Shown here: positions 1-8,697 of the stretch, in pieces
Layout: the number at the start of each line of letters is the position of its first letter
Position numbering within the stretch: position 1 is the first letter of the stretch
From: Paracoccaceae bacterium
GTDB lineage: Bacteria; Pseudomonadota; Alphaproteobacteria; Rhodobacterales; Rhodobacteraceae
Direction of reading: 5' to 3'
Length of the DNA stretch: 51,013 nucleotides
NCBI GenBank assembly: GCA_026706985.1
Contig: JAPOXR010000069.1
Span: forward strand, 1 to 51,013
Made by a program: the position numbers and the translations under genes
The notes under the pieces: generated by a model
Database searches by the model: none
What the model was told of the DNA's origin: nothing
What the model saw: the letters and a program-made list of their open reading frames with translations, nothing else

Positions 1-26
1 AGCTTACAGCAGAATCTCCCCTGTAT

Positions 27-728
27 TCAACCCTTGGTTTGAAATATCCGGGCTAGCGGATCCTCCGAATCGTCCGCCTCGAGTAACTCGCCCGTGTACC
101 TTGTCACAAAGAAATACGCCAAATCTCCGCCAATGGACCTGATCATTACTGGTTTCCGCTGCGTCGGAACTCCAGCTGAAAACAAATGGTGCCAGGGCCA
201 ACACTTCTTCTCAATCATATTGAGCTTCGTGGTTTTGTCAGGCACGTCTTCCGCGCCGGCTAACAGGCAACCCATCTCGAAACTCCAACACCCGCTCTTT
301 GGCTGGAATGTCTTCCAGCGCGTTCGTTGCGGCTCCGTACAATAAATGCAGTAAACCGGCTTCATGTTTTCGGCCTTCGCTCCGGCGATGAGCAAATCCC
401 GCTGTTTTTTGCCCGACGATTTTACAATGTGCTTCACCTTCAAGGCACCGTTACGCTGAATCCTTTTTGCCTGCACCCGCATACTGAGCGTCCGCTTCGA
501 ACCAACGATGTGCCACTCCCAATCCGCACCGTTCTTCGCTTCGGTCTGCTTGGGAAAGGTGCTGATTCTCACAATCTGCGGATGCCGCCGCACAATCTCC
601 ATTAAATTGGTCTCCGTGATGGTTTCTTCTCCGTAGTTTACCCAGACATTGTCGCGATGCGAGAACCCGAGATTTCGCGACGTAGCATCACCCAATTCCA
701 GAAACGTGAGCATGAGGTCCATATTCAC
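27..728 (-). CDS. DUF6615-family hypothetical protein
   Basis: Predicted 233-residue soluble protein of unknown function. The central part, roughly residues 45-90, has the pattern I associate with the DUF6615 family: a ...TETNL.. segment, then GADWEW, then RVQAKR. A conserved acidic/Trp stretch followed by Gln-Ala-Lys is reminiscent of PD-(D/E)XK-like nuclease folds, but that is inference only. A CIYC motif lies mid-protein. No signal peptide or membrane segment is visible. The start is a GTG whose GTGA overlaps the stop of a decayed upstream frame, which suggests former translational coupling; the internal ATG two codons later is an alternative start. It lies at the window edge in accessory-looking sequence. 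Confidence 0.6.
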   Translation of the reverse strand: MNMDLMLTFLELGDATSRNLGFSHRDNVWVNYGEETITETNLMEIVRRHPQIVRISTFPKQTEAKNGADWEWHIVGSKRTLSMRVQAKRIQRNGALKVKHIVKSSGKKQRDLLIAGAKAENMKPVYCIYCTEPQRTRWKTFQPKSGCWSFEMGCLLAGAEDVPDKTTKLNMIEKKCWPWHHLFSAGVPTQRKPVMIRSIGGDLAYFFVTRYTGELLEADDSEDPLARIFQTKG

Positions 729-943
729 TTTGTCTTTTCCTTGCTCCCGCGCTTCTTAACCCGTGCCAATCTTCCGGCCACGTCTCTCGCAGTTTCTCGA
801 GTTCATCCTAAACACTCATGGCAGGCTTTGATCTTCCACCCCTCGTCGATGAAATTCCTGTGGCACATCCCGTGCCTTAGCCACAAGGTGCAGCAGGGTA
901 ATTCAGCTATCGATGCAAGTACCTCAATCCCGCAACACAACAT
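725..943 (-). pseudogene. Small Cys-rich reading frame with an in-frame TGA
   Basis: A minus-strand frame starts with ATG at 943 and runs 72 sense codons to a TGA at 725-727, which overlaps the GTG start of the DUF6615 gene as GTGA. A single TGA at 803-805 interrupts it. Before that stop the frame encodes 46 residues with cysteine pairs: CC near the start, PCC, MCHR and ACHEC. This resembles a zinc-binding ribbon. After the stop it continues with a basic tail ending KKRGSKEKTK. The exact overlap with the next gene argues that the frame was once translated. The family is not recognised, and the gene model could be chance. Confidence 0.35.
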
Positions 944-1276
944 GGAATATCTGCAGGAAGTTCTTGGCTTCGGTTCCTATCTGGTAAGCTCCCAAACGAG
1001 CAATCCTCCGAAACCCGCGGTCGTGTCATTGAATACCTGCGTTACATGATTGACGCAGATGTCAGAGGCTTCGAATTCTTGCTTCCCCATAGCATCACCG
1101 ACAAGGTTCGGTGCGTTTTCCGGAGCCCGTTCGCCGGCATTGACGTTGGCCGAAATCTTTTTTCCCTAATCGGTCAAATGAACCGGGCACTGCCCTGAAA
1201 CCGGTGACGGCGGCGAAAGGCGTGCAATGACTTCCGATAGAGTTCCAATTTGCTATTGGCCAAAGATCGGGTGAAG
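944..1276. other. Intergenic stretch with a short open frame
   Basis: No convincing gene. On the minus strand an open frame without a clear start reads from about 1160 to a TAG at 977-979, with a possible ATG at 1090. The last 37 residues contain DICVNHV and DTTAGFGG and look protein-like, but I do not recognise them. It is in the same frame as the decayed Cys-rich frame downstream. Near 1243-1260 a weak inverted repeat (CCAAT/ATTGG) follows the amidotransferase gene and is too short to call a terminator. Confidence 0.3.
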
Positions 1277-1996
1277 TCAGGAGCGGACCGCCGCATGCAG
1301 CCAGTTCAGGTAAACTCTTTCCGCAATCCGGTTGAATTCCGGCATGGCGCCGGCACATGCTTCGGAAAGCTGTTGCACACCGTTCTCACCGAAAGCGGCG
1401 CGGAGCGCGTCGGCGTAATCCGGAATCGCCGCCCAGTTGCTGACCGTGTCGGCCTCAACCTCGACATGGAACTGCGCCGAGAATGCCCTCGGCCCCCAAC
1501 TCATGGCCTGCACCGCGCAGGCCTCGGATGTCGCCAGTGCAACTGCCCCGGGCGGCATTTCAGTCACCTCGGCACCATGCCATTGCAGGCATTTGAATGT
1601 CTCGGCAACACCGTCAAAGAACAGGCTGTGCTCGCCCTCCCCGGTGAGACTGACATCCATGACACCGACTTCAGATTGTTCCGCCTTGCCGCATTTCCCA
1701 CCGAGAGCCTCGGCCAGCAATTGATGGCCGAGGCATAGTCCGAGAAACGGCATGCCCCTGACCTCAACCGCTTCGCGGATCAACTCCTTTTCACTGCGCA
1801 GCCAGCCGAATTCACTTTCCTGCCAGACATCCATCGGGCCACCGAGAACCCACAGCGCATCATACCCGTCCAATCCGGGAAGGGCTTCACCTTCATCCAG
1901 CTCCACCGGATGCCAGCTGTGCCCGTCTTCGCGTAGAAAATCACGCAGTGAACCGGGATGTTCAACGCGGGCGTGTTGAAGGACCAGAATCTTCAC
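1277..1996 (-). CDS. Class I glutamine amidotransferase-like protein
   Basis: Predicted 239-residue cytoplasmic class I (triad) glutamine amidotransferase or gamma-glutamyl hydrolase-like protein. The nucleophile elbow is GLCLGHQ with Cys at about residue 88, and the His-x-Glu of the triad is in FHVEVE near 177-179. LGGPMDV near residue 51 is the usual oxyanion-strand motif. No synthetase domain is attached. It is the last gene of the minus-strand methylamine operon, 25 bases after gmaS. Known stand-alone relatives hydrolyse gamma-glutamyl amides or act as partners of amidating enzymes. A role in gamma-glutamylmethylamide or glutamine turnover is plausible but is inference from position. The start ATG gives a normal N-terminus (KILVLQH). 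Confidence 0.85.
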   Translation of the reverse strand: MKILVLQHARVEHPGSLRDFLREDGHSWHPVELDEGEALPGLDGYDALWVLGGPMDVWQESEFGWLRSEKELIREAVEVRGMPFLGLCLGHQLLAEALGGKCGKAEQSEVGVMDVSLTGEGEHSLFFDGVAETFKCLQWHGAEVTEMPPGAVALATSEACAVQAMSWGPRAFSAQFHVEVEADTVSNWAAIPDYADALRAAFGENGVQQLSEACAGAMPEFNRIAERVYLNWLHAAVRS

Positions 1997-2021
1997 GTTT
2001 TTACCTCAGAAATTTCCAGGG

Positions 2022-3326
2022 TCAGACATCCAGTGCGTTTTCGCGCTCCCAATCGGAAAAATACCGCATATACTCATTCCACTCACTCATTTTCAGCTTG
2101 GTGAAAGCAGCATGGAATTCATCACCGAATGCCGCGCGGGTGAATTTGGATTTTTCAAAACCCCGTATCGCATCCAGCATGTTCAATGGCAGGCGCGGCG
2201 CGGCGCGCACTTTGTGCCCTTCGGTATACATGTCGATATCCAACCGTTTCCCCGGTGGCGTTCGGGACTGGATCCCGTCCAAGGCAGCCGCGATCACCGC
2301 AGCCTGCAGCAGATAGGGATTGGCGGCGCCGTCAGCGAGGCGGACCTCGATCCGGTTGTCGCCCGGAATCCGGATCATGTGTGTCCGGTTATTGCCACCG
2401 TATGTAACCGTGTTCGGCGACCATGTGGCCCCCGAGAGAGTCACCGGTGAATTGATCCGCTTGTAGGAATTGACGACCGGATTGGTGATCAACGCCATGT
2501 CTTTCGCCCGGCTGAGCAGACCGCCGATCGCATGGTAGGCCAGATCCGACAATCCCAGCTCTCCGCCACCCGGCATCAGGTTCCGCTTGCCGGCCCGGTT
2601 CCATACGGAGAGATGAACATGACAGCCATTGCCGGTCAGATTCGGCATCGGTTTCGGCATAAAGGTTGCACGGAAACCATGGCTTTCAGCGATTGTTTTG
2701 ACCATGAACTTAAAGAAATTATGCCGGTCCGCCGTCGTCAGCGGGTCGGTGAATCCCCAATTCATCTCGAACTGGCCATTCGCGTCCTCATGGTCGTTCT
2801 GGTACGGCTCCCACCCTAACTCCAGCATGGCGTCGCAGATCTCGGTAATCACCGGATAACGCCGCATCAGGGCTTGCTGATCGTAACAGGGTTTGCCGCG
2901 GATATCGCCGGCATCGGACAGCCCGGTGCCTTCGGGGGAGAGAAGAAAAAACTCCGGCTCAACGCCGGTCTTGAAGCTGTATCCGGCTTCGGCCGCGGCC
3001 GTGATCAGCCGCTGCAGCGTCGCCCTGGGCGCCTGCTCAACGCGTTTGCCTTCCATTTCGATGTCGCATGGAACCCAGGCGGTCTCAGCTTTCCATGGAA
3101 GTTGCGCCATGCGCGTCAGATCCGGCATTGCCAGCAAGTCCGGATCGGCGGGAGACATGTCCAGATAAGCGGCGAAACCGGCGAAACCGGCCCCTTCGGC
3201 AGCGATGTCATCGATCGCCGCGCGCGGAACCAGTTTCGACCTGACCACCCCGAACAGATCGGTGAAGCTCATCAAAAAGTAATTTATGCCCTTCGCCTGG
3301 GCATCTTCAGCAAGGCTGGCCGCCAT
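2022..3326 (-). CDS. gmaS: Gamma-glutamylmethylamide synthetase / GlnT-type glutamine synthetase
   Basis: Predicted 434-residue member of the GlnT/GmaS branch of glutamine synthetases. Known GmaS enzymes join glutamate and methylamine with ATP to give gamma-glutamylmethylamide, the first step of indirect methylamine oxidation. Visible signatures are the N-terminal FTDLFGVVRSK, the metal and substrate segment GVEPEFFLLSP, NDHEDANGQFEMNW, the ATP-site NGCHVHLSVW, and the glutamate-binding NRIEVRLAD. Length matches GmaS (about 440). An AGGAG-like ribosome site (GGAG) sits before the ATG. It lies directly after mgsC and is followed by a glutamine amidotransferase. Sequence alone does not separate GmaS from GlnT; linkage to mgsABC and mgdABCD favours GmaS. 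Confidence 0.85.
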   Translation of the reverse strand: MAASLAEDAQAKGINYFLMSFTDLFGVVRSKLVPRAAIDDIAAEGAGFAGFAAYLDMSPADPDLLAMPDLTRMAQLPWKAETAWVPCDIEMEGKRVEQAPRATLQRLITAAAEAGYSFKTGVEPEFFLLSPEGTGLSDAGDIRGKPCYDQQALMRRYPVITEICDAMLELGWEPYQNDHEDANGQFEMNWGFTDPLTTADRHNFFKFMVKTIAESHGFRATFMPKPMPNLTGNGCHVHLSVWNRAGKRNLMPGGGELGLSDLAYHAIGGLLSRAKDMALITNPVVNSYKRINSPVTLSGATWSPNTVTYGGNNRTHMIRIPGDNRIEVRLADGAANPYLLQAAVIAAALDGIQSRTPPGKRLDIDMYTEGHKVRAAPRLPLNMLDAIRGFEKSKFTRAAFGDEFHAAFTKLKMSEWNEYMRYFSDWERENALDV

Positions 3327-3347
3327 CGGTCACTCCATTTTCCGGCT

Positions 3348-4703
3348 CTACATGTCCCGTATCCGCGATTGCCCCGGAATCCAATCGGTACCGGCGAGCG
3401 GAATACCAGCCATCGCAGCGGCTTCAACGGTCAATGCGACCATATCGTCCGGTTCGAGATTGCGTATATGGCTCTTGCCGCAGGCGCGGGCGATGGTCTG
3501 CGCCTCCAGCGTCATGACGCGCAGGTAATTCGCCAGACGCCGACCCGCCACAACAGGATCGAGCCGCTTGGCAAGTTTGGGATCCTGCGTGGTGATCCCC
3601 GCCGGATCGGTTCCGGCCTGGTAATCTTCCCAATACCCGGCTCCTGAGCCCGCAGCCCTGTATTCGGCCTCAAGTTCCGGGTTCTGGTCCCCCAGAGCAA
3701 TCAGTGCCGCGGTACCAATCGACACGGCATCAGCTCCCATCGCGATCGCCTTGGCAACATCCGCACCGGTGCGGATGCCGCCGCCGACCACCAGTTGAAC
3801 CTTGCGGTGCATATCGAGATCAATGAGAGCCTGCACCGCTTCCTTGACCGCAACAAGCGTCGGTTGACCGACATGCTCAATGAAAACATCCTGGGTCGCG
3901 GCCGTACCGCCCTGCATGCCGTCAATCACCACCACATCCGCACCCGCCTTGACCGAAAGGGCGGTATCATAATAGGGCCGCGCGGCACCGCATTTAATAT
4001 AGATTGGCTTTTCCCAGCCGGTGATTTCCCGCAATTCGGTGATCTTGATTGCAAGATCGTCGGGACCGGTCCAGTCAGGGTGCCGGCATGCGGAGCGCTG
4101 ATCCACCCCCGAGGGAAGGGTGCGCATACCGGCAACCCGTCCGGTGACTTTCTGGCCGAGAAGCATCCCGCCGCCGCCCGGTTTCGCACCCTGTCCGACA
4201 ACAATTTCGATCGCGTCAGCCTTGCGCAGATCATCCGGATTTACGCCGTAGCGCGAAGGCAGATACTGACATACCAAAAGCCGCGAATGCTGCCGTTCCT
4301 CCGGCGTCATGCCGCCATCACCGGTCGTCGTCGAGGTTCCGGCTTCGTTGGCGCCTCTGCCGAGCGCCTCTTTGGCATTGGCCGACAGCGAACCGAAGCT
4401 CATGCCGGCAATCGTGATTGGAATTTCGAGATGGATCGGCTTTTCCGCATAGCGGGTGCCGAGCGTGACACCGGTTTCACAGGCTTCACGGTAGCCTTCC
4501 AGAGGATAGCGCGACATTGACGCGCCCTTCATCAGCAGGTCATCGAAATTCGGCACCCGGCGCTTGGCGCCGAATCCGCGGATTCGATACAGGCCGGTGC
4601 GCGCCGCCTCATGGATGTAGTGAATGGAGTTGCGGTCAAAGCTGTGCGATTCGCGCAGCCCCCAACCGGATCCGGAACTTCCCTTTTCAGTATGCCCTGA
4701 CAT
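3348..4703 (-). CDS. mgsC: N-methylglutamate synthase subunit C (glutamate synthase FMN domain)
   Basis: Predicted 451-residue protein homologous to the FMN-binding domain of the glutamate synthase large subunit. In the N-methylglutamate pathway it is the flavin-containing synthase core. Motifs include AGMSFGSLSANAKEA, TGDGGM, GQGAKPGGGG, KCGAARPYYD and VVGGGIRTGADVAKA. After GTAALIALG, where classical GltB carries the cysteines of its 3Fe-4S cluster, there are no such cysteines; to my knowledge this is usual for the MgsC/GlxD branch. The ATG at 4703 (SGHTEKG) is preferred over an upstream in-frame ATG because it overlaps the end of mgsB by only 17 bases. It is the third gene of mgsABC. Confidence 0.87.
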   Translation of the reverse strand: MSGHTEKGSSGSGWGLRESHSFDRNSIHYIHEAARTGLYRIRGFGAKRRVPNFDDLLMKGASMSRYPLEGYREACETGVTLGTRYAEKPIHLEIPITIAGMSFGSLSANAKEALGRGANEAGTSTTTGDGGMTPEERQHSRLLVCQYLPSRYGVNPDDLRKADAIEIVVGQGAKPGGGGMLLGQKVTGRVAGMRTLPSGVDQRSACRHPDWTGPDDLAIKITELREITGWEKPIYIKCGAARPYYDTALSVKAGADVVVIDGMQGGTAATQDVFIEHVGQPTLVAVKEAVQALIDLDMHRKVQLVVGGGIRTGADVAKAIAMGADAVSIGTAALIALGDQNPELEAEYRAAGSGAGYWEDYQAGTDPAGITTQDPKLAKRLDPVVAGRRLANYLRVMTLEAQTIARACGKSHIRNLEPDDMVALTVEAAAMAGIPLAGTDWIPGQSRIRDM

Positions 4704-5394
4704 TCCCGACCTTGAAGTGATACAGTTCGCGGGCGGATCCGTAACGCTGGAACCCGCCGGTCTCCGCATTCCCGCATCCCGCCGCCTGAAGCAAGGATTT
4801 CAATTCCTTCCAATGCGTATCGCGCATCGGCTTTCTGACACAGTCAGCACCGAGATTGCCGACCTTGCCGCGCACATAGATCCGGGCCTCATAAATGGAA
4901 TCACCGAGTGCATCACCGGCATCTCCCAACACCACCAGCCTTCCGGCCTGCGCCATAAACATGCTCATATGGCCGACGCTGCCCTTGACCACGATATCCG
5001 CCCCTTTGAGCGAAACCCCGCATCTGGCAGCGGCGTTTCCTTCAATCACCAATAGACCTCCATGTGCTGTCGCGCCGGCGGACTGGCTGGAATTTCCTTT
5101 CACATGCACGCGCCCTGACATCATGTTTTCGGCCACACCCTGACCGGCATTGCCTTCCACCACCACATGCGCTCGCTGGTTCATCCCGGCGCAGAAATAT
5201 CCGGCATGGCCCTCGATTCCGACCAGCACCGGTGCGTCCAAGCCACAGGCAAGCGAATGCGCACCGCCGGGATTGAGCAGGCGGAAATAGGTCTCCGAAT
5301 CGGTCCTGTTCTCCGCCTGAAGCCGGGCATTGACCGCACGCAGGGAACCGCCTTCCAGATCGAGGATGACTGGATTGTCGCCCCTGCCGGACAT
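4687..5394 (-). CDS. mgsB: N-methylglutamate synthase subunit B (GXGXG domain)
   Basis: Predicted 235-residue protein equivalent to the C-terminal right-handed beta-helix (GXGXG) domain of glutamate synthase. The repeated glycine pattern is visible in GNAGQGVAENMMSG, VKGNSSQSAG, VIEGNAAARCG and VKGSVGHMSMFM. This domain holds the synthase together and shapes the ammonia channel in GltB. The start is the ATG at 5394, which shares one base with the mgsA stop (TGATG), so the two are translationally coupled. A longer in-frame ATG upstream would lie inside mgsA and is rejected. It overlaps mgsC by 17 bases. Confidence 0.86.
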   Translation of the reverse strand: MSGRGDNPVILDLEGGSLRAVNARLQAENRTDSETYFRLLNPGGAHSLACGLDAPVLVGIEGHAGYFCAGMNQRAHVVVEGNAGQGVAENMMSGRVHVKGNSSQSAGATAHGGLLVIEGNAAARCGVSLKGADIVVKGSVGHMSMFMAQAGRLVVLGDAGDALGDSIYEARIYVRGKVGNLGADCVRKPMRDTHWKELKSLLQAAGCGNAETGGFQRYGSARELYHFKVGNVRAY

Positions 5395-6293
5395 CAATCG
5401 ATGCCCCAGCTGTAAACAAGTGCCGGCTCCGGCTCCCAGACCTCGGCATTGCCGATACCAGGCAGACCGGCCAGAGCCCGGTATTCGGAACCGAAAGCAA
5501 CATATTCTTCGGTTTCCGCCAACAAGGCGGGTTTGCATGCGATCGGGTCCCGCAGCACAGCGAAACCCCCGGCGGTCGCCGCGACGAAAGTGTAAAACCC
5601 GTCCAAAGCATCAATGCAGTCTTCGAAAGCGGCGTGCAGTGACCGGCCCATTTGCAACCGGTGGGTGACGTAGGCGGCGGCGACCTCGGTGTCGTTCTCG
5701 GTGCGAAAACGCATTCCCTGTGTCCGTTCCAGCATCTCACGAAGCCGGTTATGGTTGGAAAGCGAGCCATTATGGACCAGGCAGATATCGGGGCCGGTGG
5801 AAAACGGGTGCGATCCGGCAGTCGTGACTGCACTCTCGGTCGCCATCCGCGTATGCCCGACCGCATGACTGCCGCGCATTGACTCAAGCCCGAAGCGCTC
5901 CACCACATCCCTCGGCAATCCGGTTTCCTTGTAAATCTCCACCAGCCGCCCGACGCTCATAACCTGCGTGCAGTCGCTTTGTTCGATCACTTCCACCGCC
6001 GATGCCGGATCGCCGTCGCACAGGATGACACAATGGGTATCATTCGGCTCGGCAACGGTTTCGGCCTGCAGTTCTTCGCTCAGTCTGGCCGCAACCCTAT
6101 CCCAGTCAAACCCGGGGTCCGGATTGAATGAAGTCAATTTCCAGCATTCGGCGGGAGATGGATTTCTATAGACTGCAACCCCTGCACTGTCCGGTCCACG
6201 GCTTGTCATTTCAACCAGCATCGGAGAAAACAACCGACCAAGTTCTGACCGGGTGTCTTCCCGCTTCAGAAAAAGTCCGACAATTCCACACAT
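5394..6293 (-). CDS. mgsA: N-methylglutamate synthase subunit A (class II glutamine amidotransferase)
   Basis: Predicted 299-residue Ntn-type (class II) glutamine amidotransferase domain, corresponding to the N-terminal domain of GltB or GlxB. The protein starts MCGIVGLF, so Met removal would expose the catalytic Cys2. Other family motifs are TSRGPDSAGVA, VGHTRMAT, LVHNGSLSNHN and ENDTEVAA. An upstream in-frame ATG exists, but the chosen ATG is fixed by the need for N-terminal Cys and is preceded by GGAGG seven bases upstream. It supplies the nitrogen-transfer half-reaction of the MgsABC complex. It follows the GlxA-type regulator by 52 bases on the same strand. Confidence 0.88.
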   Translation of the reverse strand: MCGIVGLFLKREDTRSELGRLFSPMLVEMTSRGPDSAGVAVYRNPSPAECWKLTSFNPDPGFDWDRVAARLSEELQAETVAEPNDTHCVILCDGDPASAVEVIEQSDCTQVMSVGRLVEIYKETGLPRDVVERFGLESMRGSHAVGHTRMATESAVTTAGSHPFSTGPDICLVHNGSLSNHNRLREMLERTQGMRFRTENDTEVAAAYVTHRLQMGRSLHAAFEDCIDALDGFYTFVAATAGGFAVLRDPIACKPALLAETEEYVAFGSEYRALAGLPGIGNAEVWEPEPALVYSWGID

Positions 6294-6345
6294 CGCCGTG
6301 CCTCCGGCAGTCCGGGGCGCAAGCATGTTGCAGTTATTCGGTTTG

Positions 6346-7353
6346 TCAAGCGGAACCGGGAAGCGCTGCACCGGCGGCACCGGGATAGTTGGGCTTAACC
6401 TCCCGAACCCTGGATGGTGGCTCGTCGAACTGATGCCGGAAGGCATTCGAGAAGTGCGCCGAATCGGCAAATCCCGTGGCAAGCGCGATTTCCGTCAGCG
6501 ACAGTGAGGTTGTCTGCAGCAGATTCCTGGCGACTCCAAGGCGGAGGCGACGGCAGAATGCCATTGGCGGGATCCCGAGCTCGCGGCGGAATAATCGACT
6601 CAGTTGACGCTCGCCGAGGCAAGCCGTCCGTGCCAGTTGGCCGAGCGACAGCGGTTCTGCGATATGCGCCTCCATGGCTTCGATGGCTGCAAGCACCGCG
6701 GGTTTGCGGGTGCCGAAACGCTCAATCAATCCGGCCCGCTGCGGTCCCTCCGAACGGCGGACTTCGGTATGCATGAACCAATCCGAGACCAGCTGCGCAA
6801 GCCCCGCCCCGCCCTGGTCGGCGATCAGCATATGGGCAAAATCCATTGGTGCCGTACCGCCGGCACAGGTGACCCGGTCCCGGTCCATCACATAGAGTGA
6901 AGGCTCCAGCAGCAGTTCGGGTTTCATCTCGATGAGCGCCGCCGCATGTTCCCAATGCACAGTCATGCGCCGCCCCGCCATCAACCCGGCATTCGCCAGT
7001 ATCACCGGCCCGCCGGACACACCGCCGAGCGACACGCCCTGCCGATCCAGATTTCTGAACCAGGCAAAGAGCCGTGTATCGGTGGCAGCGAACGGGTCAC
7101 CGCCGGCAATCACCATTGCCAGCCTGTCCCGCGCCTTGCCACCCGGCAATGGCCTCGCCGGCACTCTTGCCCCGGAAGAACTGGCGACCGGTTTGCCGGA
7201 AAGAGAATAGCAGTTCACCCGGAACAGTTCCTGAGCCGCAAGCAGATTGGCAGCCCGCAACGGCTCTACCAGACTTGCAAAGGACATCAGGGCAAAGCCT
7301 TCGATCAGAACCAATCCGATATGATAGGGGGTGAATTCTTCATCTTTGTCCAT
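6346..7353 (-). CDS. GlxA-family AraC-type transcriptional regulator
   Basis: Predicted 335-residue regulator. Residues about 10-190 form a DJ-1/PfpI-like (GATase1-like) sensor domain with IGLVLIEGFALMSFAS and GVSGGPVILANAGLM. Residues about 215-320 form an AraC helix-turn-helix domain with LSLGQLARTACLGERQLSRL and TEIALATGFADSAHFSNAFR. Regulators of this subfamily (GbdR, CdhR and GlxA types) respond to glycine betaine, carnitine and related amines. It sits at the head of the mgsABC-gmaS operon and diverges from mgdABCD across 86 bases, so it is the natural regulator of both. The ATG at 7353 lacks a strong ribosome site; the N-terminal sequence nevertheless fits the family. Confidence 0.88.
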   Translation of the reverse strand: MDKDEEFTPYHIGLVLIEGFALMSFASLVEPLRAANLLAAQELFRVNCYSLSGKPVASSSGARVPARPLPGGKARDRLAMVIAGGDPFAATDTRLFAWFRNLDRQGVSLGGVSGGPVILANAGLMAGRRMTVHWEHAAALIEMKPELLLEPSLYVMDRDRVTCAGGTAPMDFAHMLIADQGGAGLAQLVSDWFMHTEVRRSEGPQRAGLIERFGTRKPAVLAAIEAMEAHIAEPLSLGQLARTACLGERQLSRLFRRELGIPPMAFCRRLRLGVARNLLQTTSLSLTEIALATGFADSAHFSNAFRHQFDEPPSRVREVKPNYPGAAGAALPGSA

Positions 7354-7439
7354 TTTCTACAAAAAACAGACTTTTTTTCAAAATTCCAAGCCAATTCTGT
7401 GGCTATCTATGCTGGTGGTCGAAATCTGATGGCGATTGT
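7354..7439. promoter_or_regulatory. Divergent control region between the glxA-type regulator and mgdA
   Basis: This 86-base AT-rich spacer separates the two arms of the methylamine locus and must hold the promoters for both. It contains an inverted repeat AGCCA-N6-TGGCT at 7389-7404, a candidate operator. No confident -35/-10 pair could be assigned on either strand. Confidence 0.4.
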
Positions 7440-8687
7440 ATGCGTTATTCCGCCTGGCACATACTGAAGCAGGGTCTCACCGGCAACAAGGGCTGGCAGC
7501 CAATGTGGCGCGAGCCTGAACCGAAACCCGCATATGATTTTGTGATCGTCGGTGCCGGACACGGAATGGCTGCCGCCTATTATCTCGCCAAGGTTTTCCG
7601 GGCGAAGCGGATCGCGGTGCTGGAAAAAGGCTGGCTGGGTTCCGGAAACACCGGCCGCAATACCACGATCATCCGCTCGAATTATCTGATGCCGGCCAAC
7701 CAGCCTTTCTATGAATTCTCAATGAAGCTGTGGGAAGGGCTGGAACAGGAGTTAAACTACAACTCAATGGTGTCGCAGCGCGGAATCATGAACGTCTTTC
7801 ACTCCGATCCGCAGCGGGATGCGGCGGCACGGCGCGGCAACGCCATGCTCTTTTCCGGAGCTGACGCAGAGTTGCTGAACACGGATGATCTCCGCCGCAA
7901 GGCACCGTTCCTGGATTTTGAAAATGCCCGCTTTCCCATAAAGGGCGCCTTGTGGCAGCCACGCGGTGGCACCGTCCGACATGATGCGGTTGTCTGGGGA
8001 TATGCCCGCGCCGCGGATGCGCTTGGTGTCGACATCATCCAGAATTGTGAAGTCACCGGCTTTCAGATCCAGGACGGGGTCTGCACCGGTGTTGAAACCA
8101 GCAAAGGGCCGGTGCGGGCCGGCCGTGTCGGCGTCTGTGTCGCCGGATCCTCCAGCCGGGTTATGGAAAAAGCGGGCATCCGGCTGCCGGTGGAGTCGCA
8201 TGTTCTACAGGCATTTGTCTCGGAGGGTCTCAAACCCGCGCTTCCCGGTGTCATCACATTCGGTGCCGGCCATTTCTATGTCAGCCAGTCCGACAAAGGC
8301 GGATTGGTGTTCGGCGGCGATATCGACGGCTATAATTCCTACGCTCAGCGCGGCAATCTGCCGACCGTCGAAGATGTCTGTGAAGGCGGAATGGCACTGA
8401 TGCCATTTATCGGCCGGGCAAGATTGCTGCGCATGTGGGGCGGTGTGATGGATATGTCGATGGATGGCTCGCCCTTTATTGACCGCACCGCAATCACCGG
8501 CCTCTACTTCAATGGCGGCTGGTGTTACGGCGGATTCAAGGCAACGCCGGCATCCGGCTACTGCATGGCGCATCTGCTGGCGCATGACCGGAGCCATGCG
8601 ACCGCCTCACAGTTCCGGCTCGATCGTTTCCTGCGTGGCCAGCTGATCGACGAAAAGGGCGTCGGCGCGCAGCCAAATCTGCATTGA
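7440..8687 (+). CDS. mgdA: N-methylglutamate dehydrogenase subunit A (sarcosine oxidase beta-like)
   Basis: Predicted 415-residue flavoprotein of the DAO family, homologous to the beta subunit of heterotetrameric sarcosine oxidase. It would oxidise N-methylglutamate to glutamate with release of the methyl group. The FAD dinucleotide motif is VIVGAGHGMAAAYYLA near residues 35-50; LEKGWLGSGNTGRNTTIIRSN follows as in SoxB but should be read as two adjacent motifs. The conserved RHDAV contains His181, aligned with the residue that binds FMN covalently in sarcosine oxidase. The C-terminal part has WGGVMDMSMDGSPFI and GGWCYGGFKATP. The first gene of a four-gene operon, it diverges from the GlxA-type regulator. 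Activity on sarcosine instead cannot be excluded. Confidence 0.83.
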   Translation: MRYSAWHILKQGLTGNKGWQPMWREPEPKPAYDFVIVGAGHGMAAAYYLAKVFRAKRIAVLEKGWLGSGNTGRNTTIIRSNYLMPANQPFYEFSMKLWEGLEQELNYNSMVSQRGIMNVFHSDPQRDAAARRGNAMLFSGADAELLNTDDLRRKAPFLDFENARFPIKGALWQPRGGTVRHDAVVWGYARAADALGVDIIQNCEVTGFQIQDGVCTGVETSKGPVRAGRVGVCVAGSSSRVMEKAGIRLPVESHVLQAFVSEGLKPALPGVITFGAGHFYVSQSDKGGLVFGGDIDGYNSYAQRGNLPTVEDVCEGGMALMPFIGRARLLRMWGGVMDMSMDGSPFIDRTAITGLYFNGGWCYGGFKATPASGYCMAHLLAHDRSHATASQFRLDRFLRGQLIDEKGVGAQPNLH

Positions 8688-8697
8688 TGGTGAGCTG

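Noticed and set aside
657-1049. 130-codon plus-strand frame near the left edge
   Set aside because: It is the complement of the better supported minus-strand Cys-rich frame, which ends in a GTGA overlap with the next gene.
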